In this document: piece by piece, positions 1-12,059 of the stretch
How the letters are laid out: every line of letters begins with the position of its first letter
Position numbering within the stretch: the first letter of the stretch is position 1
Made by a program: the position numbers and the translations under genes
Notes under the pieces: model-generated
What the model was told of the DNA's origin: nothing
The model's database searches: none
What the model saw: only the letters and a program-made list of their open reading frames with translations
Origin: Ascarosepion bandense
Lineage: Eukaryota; Mollusca; Cephalopoda; Sepiida; Sepiidae
Direction: 5' to 3'
Length of the DNA: 64,000 nucleotides
NCBI GenBank assembly: GCA_037127315.1
Contig: JBBBDQ010000351.1
Coordinates: forward strand, 587,501 to 651,500

Positions 1-3000
1 AACCAAACCAAACAAAGAATACATATTCTATTCATACAAATCTATTATAAAAATCTTGTTTCAATTGAATAACCCATTGGGGTTGATATACTGCAAAACA
101 AAACAAGCCAAACCAAACCAAACAAAGAATACATATTCTATTCATACAAATCTATTATAAAAATCTTGTTTCAATTGAATAACACATTGAGGTTGATATA
201 CTATAAAACAAAACAAGCCAAAACCAAACCAAACAAAGAATACATATTCTATTCATACAAATCTATTATAAAAATCTTGTTTCAATTGAATAACCCATTG
301 GAGTTTGATATACTATAAAACAAAACAAGCCAAACCAAACCAAACAAAGAATACATATTCTATTCATACCAAATCTATTATAAAAATCTTGTTTCAATTG
401 AATAACCCATTGAGGTTGATATACTATAAAACAAAACAAGCCAAACCAAACCAAACAAAGAATACATATTCTATTCATACAAATCTATTATAAAAATCTT
501 GTTTCGATTGAATAACCCATTGAGGTTGATATACTATAAAACAAAACAAGCCAAACCAAACCAAACAAAAAGAATACATATTCTATTCATACAAATCTAT
601 TATAAAAATCTTGTTTCAATTGAATAACCCATTGAGGTTGATATACTATAAAACAAAACAAGCCAAACCAAACCAAACAAAGAATACATATTCTATTCCA
701 TACAAATCTAATATAAAAATCTTGTTTCGATTGAATAACCCATTGAGGTTGATATACTATAAAGAAGCATGGCTCAGCCAAACAAAACAAACAAAGAATA
801 CATATTCTATTCATACAAATCTATTATAAAAATCTTGTTTCAATTGAATAACCCATTGAGGTTGATATACTATAAAAACAAAACAAACCAAACCAAACCA
901 AACAAAGAATACATATTCTATTCATACAAATCTATTATAAAAATCTTGTTTCGATTGAATAACCCATTGAGGTTGATATACCATAAAACAAAACAAACCA
1001 AACCAAACCAAACAAAGAATACATATTCTATTCATACAAATCTATTATAAAAATCTTGTTTCAATTGAATAACCCAGTAGGGGTTGATATACCATAAAAC
1101 AAAACAAACCAAACCAAACCAAACAAAGAATACATATTCTATTCATACAAATCTATTATAAAAATCTTGTTTCAAATTCAAGATAACCCATTGAGGTTGA
1201 TATACCATAAAACAAAACAAGCCAAACCAAACCAAACAAAGAATACATATTCTATTCATACAAATCTATTATAAAAATCTTGTTTCGATTGAATAGTATA
1301 CATTGAGTTGATATACTATAAAACAAAACAAGCCAAACCAAACCAAAGAAAGAATACATATTCTATTCATACAAATCTAATATAAAAATCTTGTTTCGAT
1401 TGAATAACCCATTAGAGTTGATATACTATAAAACAAAACAAGCCAAACCAAACCAAACAAAGAATACATATTCTATTCATACAAATCTATTATAAAAATC
1501 TTGTTTCAATTGAATAACCCATTGAGGTTGATATACCATAAAACAAAACAAGCCAAACCAAACCAAACAAAGAATACATATTCTATTCATACAAATCTAT
1601 TATAAAAATCTTGTTTCAATTGAATAACCCATTGAGGGTTGATATACCATAAAACAAAACAAGCCAAACCAAACCAAACAAAGAATACATATTCTATTCA
1701 TACAAATCTATTATAAAAATCTTGTTTCAATTGAATAACCCATTTGAGGTTGATATACCATGTAAAACAAAACAAGCCAAACCAAACCAAGCAAGAATAC
1801 ATATTCTATTCATACAAATCTATTATAAAAATCTTGTTTCAATTGAATAACCCATTGAGGTTGATATACCATAAAACAAAACAAGCCAAAACCAAACCAA
1901 ACAAAGAATACATATTCTATTCATACAAATCTATTATAAAAATCTTGTTTCAATTGAATAACCCATTGGGGTTGATATACCTTACCAAACAAAACAAGCC
2001 AAACCAAACCAAACAAAGAATACATATTCTATTCATACAAATCTATTATAAAAATCTTGTTTCAATTGAAGACAACCCATTGGGGTTGATATACCATAAA
2101 ACAAAACAAGCCAAAACCAGCCAAACAGAAATACATATTCTATTCATGCAAATCATATTATAAAAATCTTGTTTCAATTAGAATAACCCATTGAGGTTGA
2201 TATGCCATAAAACAAAACAAGCCAAACCAAACCAAACAAAGAATACATATTCTATTCATACAAATCTATTATAAAAATCTGGTTTTGATTGAATAACCCA
2301 TTGAGGTTGATATACTAAAAAAACAAAACAAGCCAAAACCAAACCAAACAAGAAGAATACATATTCTATTTATACAAATCTATTATAAAAATCTGGTTTT
2401 CGATTGAATAACCCATTAAGGTTGATATACTTATAAAACAAAACAAGCCAAACAAAGAATACATATTCTATTTATACAAATCTATTATAAAAATCTTGTT
2501 TCGATTGAATAACCCATTGAGGTTGATATACCATAAAACAAAACAAGCCAAACCAAACCAAACAAAGAATACATATTCTATTCATACAAATCTATTATAA
2601 AAATCTTGTTTCGATTGAATAACCCATTGAGGTTGATATACCATAAAACAAAACAAGCCAAACCAAACCAAACAAAGAATACATATTCTATTCATACAAA
2701 TCTATTATAAAAATCTGGTTTCGATTGAATAACCCATTGAGGTTGATATAAAACAAAACAAGCCAAACCAAACCAAACACAAAGAATACATATTCTATTC
2801 ACACAAATCTATTATAAAAATCTTGTTTCGATTGAATAACCCATTGAGGTTGATATACCATAAAACAAAACAAGCCAAACCAAACCAAACAAAGAATACA
2901 TATTCTATTCATACAAATCTATTATAAAAATCTTGTTTCGATTGAATAACCCATTGAGGTTGATATACCATAAAACAAAACAAGCCAAACCAAACCAAAC

Positions 3001-6000
3001 AAAGAATACATATTCTATTCATACAAATCTATTATAAAAATCTTGTTTCGATTGAATAACCCATTGAGGTTGATATACCATAAAACAAAACAAGCCAAAC
3101 CAAACCAAACAAAGAATACATATTCTATTCATACAAATCTATTATAAAAATCTTGTTTCGATTGAATAACCCATTGAGGTTGATATACCATAAAACAAAA
3201 CAAGCCAAACCAAACCAAACAAAGAATACATATTCTATTCATACAAATCTATTATAAAAATCTTGTTTTGATTGAATAACCCATTGAGGTTGATATACCA
3301 TAAAACAAAACAAGCCAAACCAAACCAAACAAAGAATACATATTCTATTCATACAAATCTATTATAAAAATCTTGTTTCGATTGAATAACCCATTGAGGT
3401 TGATATACTATAAAACAAAACAAGCCAAACCAAACCAAACAAAGAATACATATTCTATTCATACAAATCTATTATAAAAATCTTGTTTCAATTGAATAAC
3501 CCATTGAGGTTGATATACCATAAAACAAAACAAGCCAAACCAAACCAAACAAAGAATACATATTCTATTCATACAAATCTATTATAAAAATCTGGTTTCG
3601 ATTGAATAACCCATTGAGGTTGATATACTATAAAACAAAACGAGCCAAGCAAACCAAACAAAGAATACATATTCTATTCATACAAATCTATTATAAAAAT
3701 CTGGTTTCGATTGAATAACCCATTGAGGTTGATATACTATAAAACAAAACAAGCCAAACAAAGAATACATATTCTATTTATACAAATCTATTATAAAAAT
3801 CTTGTTTCGATTGAATAACCCATTGAGGTTGATATACCATAAAACAAAACAAGCCAAACCAAACCAAACAAAGAATACATATTCTATTCATACAAATCTA
3901 TTATAAAAATCTTGTTTCGATTGAATAACCCATTGAGGTTGATATACTATAAAACAAAACATGCCAAACCAAACCAAACAAAATACATATTCTATTCATA
4001 CAAATCTATTATAAATCTTGTTTAGATTGAATAACCCATTGAGGTTGATATACTATAAAACAAAACAAGCCAAACCAAACCAAACAAAGAATACATATTC
4101 TATTCATACAAATCTATTATAAAAATCTTGTTTCAATTGAATAACCCATTGAGGTTGATATACCATAAAACAAAGTAAGCCAAACCAAACCAAACAAAGA
4201 ATACATATTCTATTCATACAAATCTATTATAAAAATCTTGTTTCAATTGAATAACTTACATTGAGGTTGATATACTATAAAACAAAACAAGCCAAACCAA
4301 ACCAAACAAAGAATACATATTCTATTCATACAAATCTATTATAAAAATCTTGTTTCGATTGAATAACCCATTGAGGTTGATATACTATAAAATACAAAAC
4401 AAGCCAAACCAAACCAAACAAAGAATACATATTCTATTCATACAAATCTATTATAAAATCTTGTTTCAATTGAATAACCCATTGAGGTTGATATACTATA
4501 AAACAAAACAAGCCAAACCAAACCAAACAAAAAGAGAATACATATTCTATTCATACAAATCTATTATAAAAATCTTGTTTCAATTGAATAACCCATTGAG
4601 GTTAATCCTACTGTAAAACAAAACAAGCCAAACCAAACCAAACAAAGAATACATATTCTATTCATACAAATCTATTATAAAAATCTTGTTTCAATTGAAT
4701 AACCCATTGAGGTTGATATATAATAAAGTAAATGACCAAACCAAACAAAGAATACATATTCTATTCATACAAATCTATTATAAAAATCTTGTTTCAATTG
4801 AATAACATTAGAGGTTGATATACTATAAAACAAAACAAGCCAAACCAAACCAAACAAAGAATCATATTCTATTCATACAAATCTATTATAAAAATCTTGT
4901 TTCAATTGAATAACCCATTGAGGTTGATATACTATAAAACAAAACAAGCCAAACCAAACCAAACAAAGAATACATATTCTATTCATACAAATCTATTATA
5001 AAAATCTTGTTTCGATTGAATAACCCATTGAGGTTGATATACTATAAAACAAAACAAGCCAAAAACCAAACCAAACAAAGAATACATATTCTATTCTATT
5101 AAATCTATTATAAAAATCTTGTTTCAATTGAATAACCCATTGAGGTTGATATACTATAAAACAAAACAAGCCAAACCAAACCAAACAAAGAATACATATT
5201 CTATTCATACAAATCTATTATAAAAATCTTGTTTCGATTGAATAACCCATTGAGGTTGATATACCATAAACAAAACAAGCCAAACCAAACCAAACAAGAA
5301 TACATATTCTATTCATACAAATCTATTATAAAAATCTTGTTTCAATTGAATAACCCATTGAGGTTGATATACCATAAAACAAAACAAGCCAAACCAAACC
5401 AAACAGAGCCATATTCTATTCATACAAATCTATTATAAAAATCTTGTTTCAATTGAATAACCCATTGAGGTTGATATACCATAAAACAAAACAAGCCAAA
5501 CCAAACCAAACAAAGAATACATATTCTATTCATACAAATCTATTATAAAAATCTTGTTTCGATTGAATAACCCATTGAGGTTGATATACTATAAAACAAA
5601 ACAAGCCAAACCAAACCAAAAAGAATACATATTCTATTCATACAAATCTAATATAAAAATCTTGTTTCGATTGAATAACCCATTGAGGTTGATATACTAT
5701 AAAACAAAACAAGCCAAACCAAACCAAACAAAGAATATATGCAAATCTATTATAAAAATCTTGTTTCAATTGAATAACCCATTGAGGTTGATATACCATA
5801 AAACAAAACAAGCCAAACCAAACCAAACAAAGAATACATATTCTATTCATACAAATCTATTATAAAAATCTTGTTTCAATTGAATAACCCATTGAGGTTG
5901 ATATACCATAAACAAAACAAGCCAAACCAAAAACCAAACAAAGAATACATATTCTATTCATACAAATCTATTATAAAAATCTTGTTTCAATTGAATAACC

Positions 6001-8215
6001 CATTGAGGTTGATATACCATAAAACAAAACAAGCCAAACCAAACCAAACAAAGAATACATATTCTATTCATACAAATCTATTATAAAATCTTGTTTCAAT
6101 TGAATAACCCATTGGTTGATATACCATAAAACAAAACAAGCCAAACCAAACCAAACAAAGAATACATATTCTATTCATACAAATCTATTATAAAAATCTT
6201 ATTTCAATTGAATAACCCATTAGGGTTGATATACCATAAAACAAAACAAGCCAAACCAAATAAACAAAGAATACATATTCTATTCATACAAATCTATTAT
6301 AAAAATCCTTGTTTCAATTGAATAACCCATTGAGGTTAGAGTATATAAACAAAACAAGCCAAACCAAACCAAACAAAGAATACATATTCTATTCATACAA
6401 ATCTATTATAAAAATCTTGTTTCAATTGAATAACCCATTGAGGTTGATATACCATAAAACAAAACAAGCCAAACCAAACCAAACAAAGAATACATATTCT
6501 ATTCATACAAATCTATTATAAAAATCTTGTTTCAATTGAATAACCCATTGAGGTTGATATACCATAAAAACAAAACAAGCCAAACCAAACCAAACAAAGA
6601 ATACATATTCTATTCATACAAATCTATTATAAAAATGTTGTTTCGATTGAATAACCCATTGAGGTTGATATGCTATAAAACAAAACAAACCAAACCAAAC
6701 CAAACAAAGAATACATATTCTATTCATACAAATCTATTATAAAAATCTTGTTTCAATTGAATACCCATTGAGGTTGATATACCATAAACAAAACAAGCCA
6801 AACCAAACCAAACAAAAAGAATACATATTCTATTCATACAAATCTATTATAAAAATCTTGTTTCAATTGAATAACCCATTGAGGTTGATATACCATAAAA
6901 CAAAACAAGCCAAACCAAACCAAACAAAGAATACATATTCTATTCATACAAATCTATTATAAAAATCTTGTTTCGATTGAATAACCCATTGAGGTTGATA
7001 TACTATAAAACAAAACAAGCCAAACCAAACCAAACAAAGAATACATATTCTATTCATACAAATCTATTATAAAAATCTTATTTCAATTGAATAACCCATT
7101 GGGAGTTGATATACAACAAACAAAACAAAATAAAACCAAAACCAAACAAAGAATACATATTCTATTCATACAAATCTATTATAAAAATCTTATTTCAATT
7201 GAATAACCCATTGAGGTTGATATACCATAAAACAAAACAGAAATGACAAACCAAACAAGACTCCATATTCTATTCATACAAATCTATTATAAAAATCTAG
7301 TTTTCGATTGAATAACCCATTGAGGTTGATATACTATAAAACAAAACAAGCCAAACAAAGAATACATATTCTATTCATACAAATCTATTATAAAAATCTT
7401 GTTTCAATTGAATAACCCATTGAGGTTGATATACTATAAAACAAACAAGCCAAACAAAGAATACATATTCTATTTATACACATCTATTATAAAAATCTTG
7501 TTTTGATTGAATAACCCATTGAGGTTGATATACCATAAAACAAAACAAGCCAAACCAAACCAAACCAAATCAAAGAAAGAATACATATTCTATTCATACA
7601 AATCTATTATAAAAATCTTGTTTCGATTGAATAACCCATTGAGGTTGATATACCATAAAACCAAACAAACCAAACCAAACCAAACAAAGAATACATATTC
7701 TATTCATACAAATCTATTATAAAAATCTTGTTTCAATTGAATAACCCATTGAGGTTGATATAGCATAAACCAAACCAAACCAAACCAAACAAAGAATATA
7801 TATTCTATTCATACAAATCTATTATAAAAATCTTGTTTCGATTGAATAACACATTGAGGTTGATATACCATTAAACAAAACAAGCCAAACCAAACCAAAC
7901 CAAACAAAGAATACATATTCTATTCATACAAATCTATTATAAAAATCTTGTTTCGATTGAATAACCCATTGAGGTTGATATACCATAAAACAAAACAAGC
8001 CAAACCAAACCAAACAAAGAATACATATTCTATTCATACAAATCTATTATAAAAATCTTGTTTCGATTGAATAACCCATTGAGGTTGATATACTATAAAA
8101 CAAAACAAGCCAAACCAAACCAAACAAAGAATATATATTCTATTCATATGAATCTATCGTAAAACTCTTGTCAGCATTTGATAAATTAAATGAGGTTGAT
8201 ATGCCCTAAACCAAA
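1..8215. repeat. 110-bp tandem satellite array (left end outside window)
   Basis: About 74 head-to-tail copies of an AT-rich unit, mostly 110 bp long. This spacing is measured directly in the uniform block at 2891, 3001 and 3111. Each unit has an A/C-rich part (repeated CCAAA), then GAATACATATTC, ATCTATTATAAAAATC, a TTCAATTGAA or TTCGATTGAA variant, and GAGGTTGATAT. Shortened units lacking one CCAAACCAAA stretch occur near 2450, 3755, 7350 and 7450. The array runs off the left edge and decays in the last unit (8130-8215). Frames of up to 139 codons read through it on both strands, but they only follow the unit and are not genes. Confidence 0.97.
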
Positions 8216-8371
8216 CCAAACCAACTATATTAAAATTGAGAATTAAATGTACTCAATACAAGGTAGAGCTTATAAAACATATGATAAATAAAGGATAAAA
8301 CTAAAAAGGAGGCAACTCAAGTTTCATTAAAAATGAAAATATATATAATTTTAAATAACATATACTTAGGA

Positions 8372-8690
8372 TGAATGTGCCTTGTGGTGCAGTGGATATT
8401 GATTCGAAATGACAAATCGGGGTGCTGAGTTTGAATTCCAGTTGAATTCCTTGCATTCACTTACGCACAAATACCCTTGGAAAAGGTATTAATCCATCTC
8501 TTCCCTCCAGTTATGAGTCAAATAATACGACAGATTGGGTTCTATAGCCTTGGCCGGTAACCAGTCTACTGCAGAATGCAATGGCAACCTACTGTGGGAT
8601 AATCTTCTGCCCAGTCAGTCATGTCTTTTGAGACATGATTGCCCAAAGTGTTGATCACGTATGGCACTTAACTGACTGACTGATGACTCT
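8372..8690 (+). mobile_element. tRNA-derived SINE, near full length
   Basis: The head has a Pol III A box (TGGTGCAGTGG) and a B-box-like GAGTTTGAATTCC. A body conserved in more than a dozen copies in this window follows: CAAATACCCTTGG, TTCTATAGCCTTGG, and a hairpin around TGTCTTTTGAGACATGA. It ends in an (ACTG)n tail, TTAACTGACTGACTGA. No coding capacity. The family probably relies on a LINE for mobility. Confidence 0.85.
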
Positions 8691-8779
8691 TTTAAAAATG
8701 AGGAATGGCAGAATGAAACAGATAAAATTATTCAACCGTTTTTTGGATATCTTTGGCAATAGATTGAGTATAGGAGACA

Positions 8780-9041
8780 GAGTCCCTTCCACATACTTAC
8801 TTCCTCGATGGCTACAACCTCCAGGAGTTTAAATGTAAGGTCACTAGACACCTCCTAACACACTAACTCGCATCTGTTCTCTCAAACACTCTTCCCATCT
8901 ACATCCTTACCTGTCTATCACCCACCTTCTGACATTTCCTATATCTAACCACTTTTTCTCACCACCTTCCCCTATGTAACCCCTGCACAATAGTGGCAGT
9001 GGAATGCCTTGCTTGGGGTGAAATGATTAAAAAAAAAAAAG
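8780..9041 (+). mobile_element. CR1/Jockey-like LINE, 3' end fragment
   Basis: The segment matches the 3' end seen at 48.45-49.3 kb: the 'GGCTACAACCTCCAGGA' coding end, a C/T-rich stretch, then CCTGCACAATAGTGGCAGTG, GGGGTGAAATGATT and an A-run. The next SINE starts directly after the A-run. Confidence 0.7.
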
Positions 9042-9320
9042 TGGATATTAGATCAAATGAGAAATTAGAGAATCTTTAAATTACGATGGAATTTGTTGCA
9101 TTCATTTACTCACAAATACCCTTAAGAAAGGTATTAATCCATCTCTTTTCCATCCAGCTATGAGATGAATAGCAGGGTAGATTGGATTCTATAGCCTTGG
9201 TTAGCAACCAGTCTACCACAGAAAAAAATGGCAACCTTCTGCGAGAAAATCTTCTGCCTAGTCAGCCTAGGATCGAAAAAGACAAGATCGCCCAAGTGTG
9301 GCACTTGACTGAATGACAGA
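9042..9320 (+). mobile_element. tRNA-derived SINE, 5'-truncated and diverged
   Basis: Same family as 8372-8690. The A box is cut at GTGGATATT and the B-box region is degraded. The body (CTCACAAATACCCTT, TTCTATAGCCTTGG) and the GTGGCACTTGACTGA tail are recognisable. Confidence 0.75.
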
Positions 9321-9565
9321 AGATCCACTCGTAGTTTAGAAAGAACTTGAGACCCAAGAGACATTCAAAGGATGACGTCTCAGTAAGAATGGAACTGTTC
9401 ATAATGACAAAAGTAAACTAAAAAGAAATTGTTATGGTTTCATTTTAGAAAATAAGTTTTGTCCATGACATGTCAAGAATGATTTATTGCCATCATCCTC
9501 ACATTGCGATATTTGGTAACCAATGAACCACTTGTCATCTTCTAATGTATTAGCATTACTTGGAG

Positions 9566-9682
9566 GCTTATGATCAGATCACATTAAAGCTTCTGTTCTT
9601 GTACGATCAGTAGAGTTAAGCAGTGTCAAGCTTGGTCTGTACCAAGATGAGTAACTATTTGGAAATACCAGATGCTATAAGC
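9566..9682 (+). rRNA. 5S rRNA-like SINE head (diverged)
   Basis: Essentially full length (117 nt) with recognisable 5' end, internal control region and 3' end, but many substitutions. It is a retroposon module, not a working 5S gene. Confidence 0.6.
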
Positions 9683-9836
9683 TTAGATGTGCAGGTGGTA
9701 TACTGGATAACAGTTGGAACTTGAAATCAAAGAGCTGAGTTCCAATTTCAGCTGAGTGTCTTATGTGCAAATAATATTAGGAAAAGTATGAATCCAACTC
9801 TTCTGCCCCAAGGTGTGGGTTAAATAGTTTGACGTA
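9566..9836 (+). mobile_element. Old 5S rRNA + tRNA chimeric SINE
   Basis: 9566-9682 is a diverged 117-nt 5S rRNA sequence. It starts GCTTATG, has CGATCA then AGTTAAGCAG (box A region), CTTGGTCTGTACCAAGATG (box C region), and ends AATACCAGATGCTATAAGC. A linker TTAGATGTGC and a decayed copy of the tRNA-derived SINE follow without a gap (GGTGGTATACTGGATA, GAGCTGAGTTCC, TCTTCTGCCCC, GGGTTAAATAG). The order matches the composite element at 49.9-50.7 kb, so 5S and tRNA modules were already joined in an older insertion. Confidence 0.7.
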
Positions 9837-10029
9837 TCATTAAATCATTATTATCTAACATCTACCATCTTTCCTTCTTTTTTTTTAATCTGACTGAAGT
9901 AATGCTGCCATGCATGGACAAGAGCTGTCCAGCCTTCATTTTCCAGTCTCGGTAAAGTCTAATAGCAACTATAAGGTCTTGTAAGTAATGAATAATGTTT
10001 TTGACACCTTTCACTAGAACAAAACATAG

Positions 10030-10455
10030 CAAGTCTCTTATTGCTCTATCAGTATTTCCATGGAAAGTGTTCCAACGAACTACATTCATTAGTTTCACTA
10101 GTTCTAACTTTCATGGCTAAGACCAGCCATGCTAAGCACATTGTAGTGAACCATTCTCATTCCCTTTCCCATAGGCATCAAAAGCCTGTCGCTATTCTAC
10201 TGCTATTTCCATGGAAAGTGTTCAGATGAATTACATTCCTTAGTTTCACCAGTTCTAACTTTCACGGCTAAGACTAGCCATGCTATGCACATTGTAGCGA
10301 ACCATCCTCATTCCATTTTTGACAGACATCAAAAGCCTCTCGCTATTCTATCGCTAATTCCATGGAAAATGTTCAGATGAACAACATTCCTTAGTTTTAC
10401 CAATTCTAACCTTTATGGCTAAGACTTGTTATGCAGTGTACACAAGCCACTACTT
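10030..10455 (+). repeat. 151-bp tandem triplication within CR1-like LINE coding sequence
   Basis: The marker TTCCATGGAAA recurs with CCATGG at 10058, 10209 and 10360, an exact 151-bp period. Each unit repeats GCTAAGACTAGCCATGC-type and CATTAGTTTCACTAG-type blocks. Unit 1 translates to YQYFHGKCSNELHSLVS, the CR1-type RT C-terminal motif also seen at 27.9 kb. The triplication therefore arose inside a LINE remnant. Confidence 0.75.
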
Positions 10456-12059
10456 TATGGAGCTGACTCCCACAAGTTTACAATCTTAAGTCTGGACTTA
10501 ACTGTTATTTTCCTCATACTTCATAAACTGTGTCTCTTACCACTTACTCTGTAACCTTGTACCTTGAGTGGCTCTTGAGACTTGTACAGAGTGAATATTA
10601 TTGTAAAAAAGAAAAACACTTGAAAAAACATTTGTTCTACTTTCAGAAACTTTGTGGTGGCATTTTCTTTTGAATTCTATTAAAGATGTTACAACATGCA
10701 ACGTCTATCAGTCCTGCTTGTGTGCAGATACAAATCTAATAGATTAATGTGAATTCAGAAAAAACCTGACATTTTCCAGTCACTGTGTACATGTGAGTTT
10801 ATCTCCGTCTGAAAAGACAGAAAGAAAAATTTGCCATAAAATACTTTTTTTTTTTTTTAAATGAGAGAAAAAAATCAGTGCAAATTCTCATTTTTGTTTT
10901 TCATCTTTTTTATATTTATTTTTGTTGTCTCTAATGGCAAAAATAAGTCTGGCTTTGAGAAATTTTTGGTAAAGTGACTGTTCTTTTGTTCATTGATGGT
11001 GGCAAGGAAAAATTTGCCCCTCCCTTAAAAAAAAAAAAAATTAATGGAATCACTTCTATCTACCAATTGTTTTTCAATTTGTATTCTCTTGTTTTTCAAA
11101 AAGCAAGACAATCCAAATGTTTCTAGATTTGACTGACCTTGGCTGAGAACATTGTTTTCGATGATTGCAGCTGTGTACTTTTGACTAATTGTTCTGTTAT
11201 TCTTAATCAGTGTCATCAAATATCTGTTACATTATTATTACATTTTAAATGCTTGCATACTGGAATTCTTGAATGTTGACTGTGGACATTCATGTAGATG
11301 AAAGCAATTATAAAGGCATGGAAATTAAAATCACAAAGTAGGAAAAAACTAAAAGAACAGAATATCAAACTTATCTTGTAAATGTAATTTTATTTTCTGT
11401 CTCCTTGGTTTTCAAAAAATTGTTCATTTAAAGTTGTTAACAAAAGCAATGAGAAATATCTATTTGTAAAAGAATGATGTTTGTGAATTTCTTTGTAAGA
11501 CTTCCTCAGTATTTCTGCTTTAATCAGTGAATAGTTTTTCATTGTTAAGTTTTCTGTCAGGTGTGTGAGTTAATGTTGTTTTCATTTTTACTCATTTGAA
11601 TTCATTTCTTATTTTCTTTTTAAAAGAAAAAGCTTCTCTAACAAAATGTGTTGATTCGCGTTGTTTACTCTTAGAAAGAAAAACATTTCTGAATGTTCTA
11701 TGGAAAACTTCTTTTTATCTATACACAGATTAAAGAACTTAATTTTGACTGGAATTCAATGTAATTTAGGAGAAAGATGTTGTTTTGGGTGCCAACTTCA
11801 TTGCGATAGCAGAGAAACCTCAAAAGCTACTTTTCGTGAAGTTGTTTTTCATGAAGAGCTCCATAAATCTGGCCTCGAATATCTGGGGAAATATTTTCAT
11901 TAAATTAAGTTGAAAAGAAAATCCTATTGTATTTGAAGATAGAAAAGAAACAAATGCTTCTTTGGTCTTAATTGATAACTTAAGATGGAAAGAAATTCCT
12001 ATCACCTGTGAAGATATAAAAGAAATGAATGCTCCATAGCTCTTAATTAAATTAAGATA
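10456..12059. other. AT-rich intergenic stretch
   Basis: No supported gene. The first part may be a worn continuation of the CR1 remnant (GGAGCTGACTCCCACA). Poly-A/T runs lie at 10847 and 11025. An imperfect direct duplication lies at 11922-12068 (unit about 70 bp, with GAAGATA and AAAGAAA.AAATGC repeated). Short open frames here resemble nothing known. Confidence 0.6.

Noticed and set aside
266..7722. Many 60-139-codon frames on both strands in the first 8 kb
   Set aside because: All follow the 110-bp satellite unit and shift frame with its indels.
1..8215. CRISPR-like array
   Set aside because: Repeats are contiguous without unique spacers, and the genome is eukaryotic.
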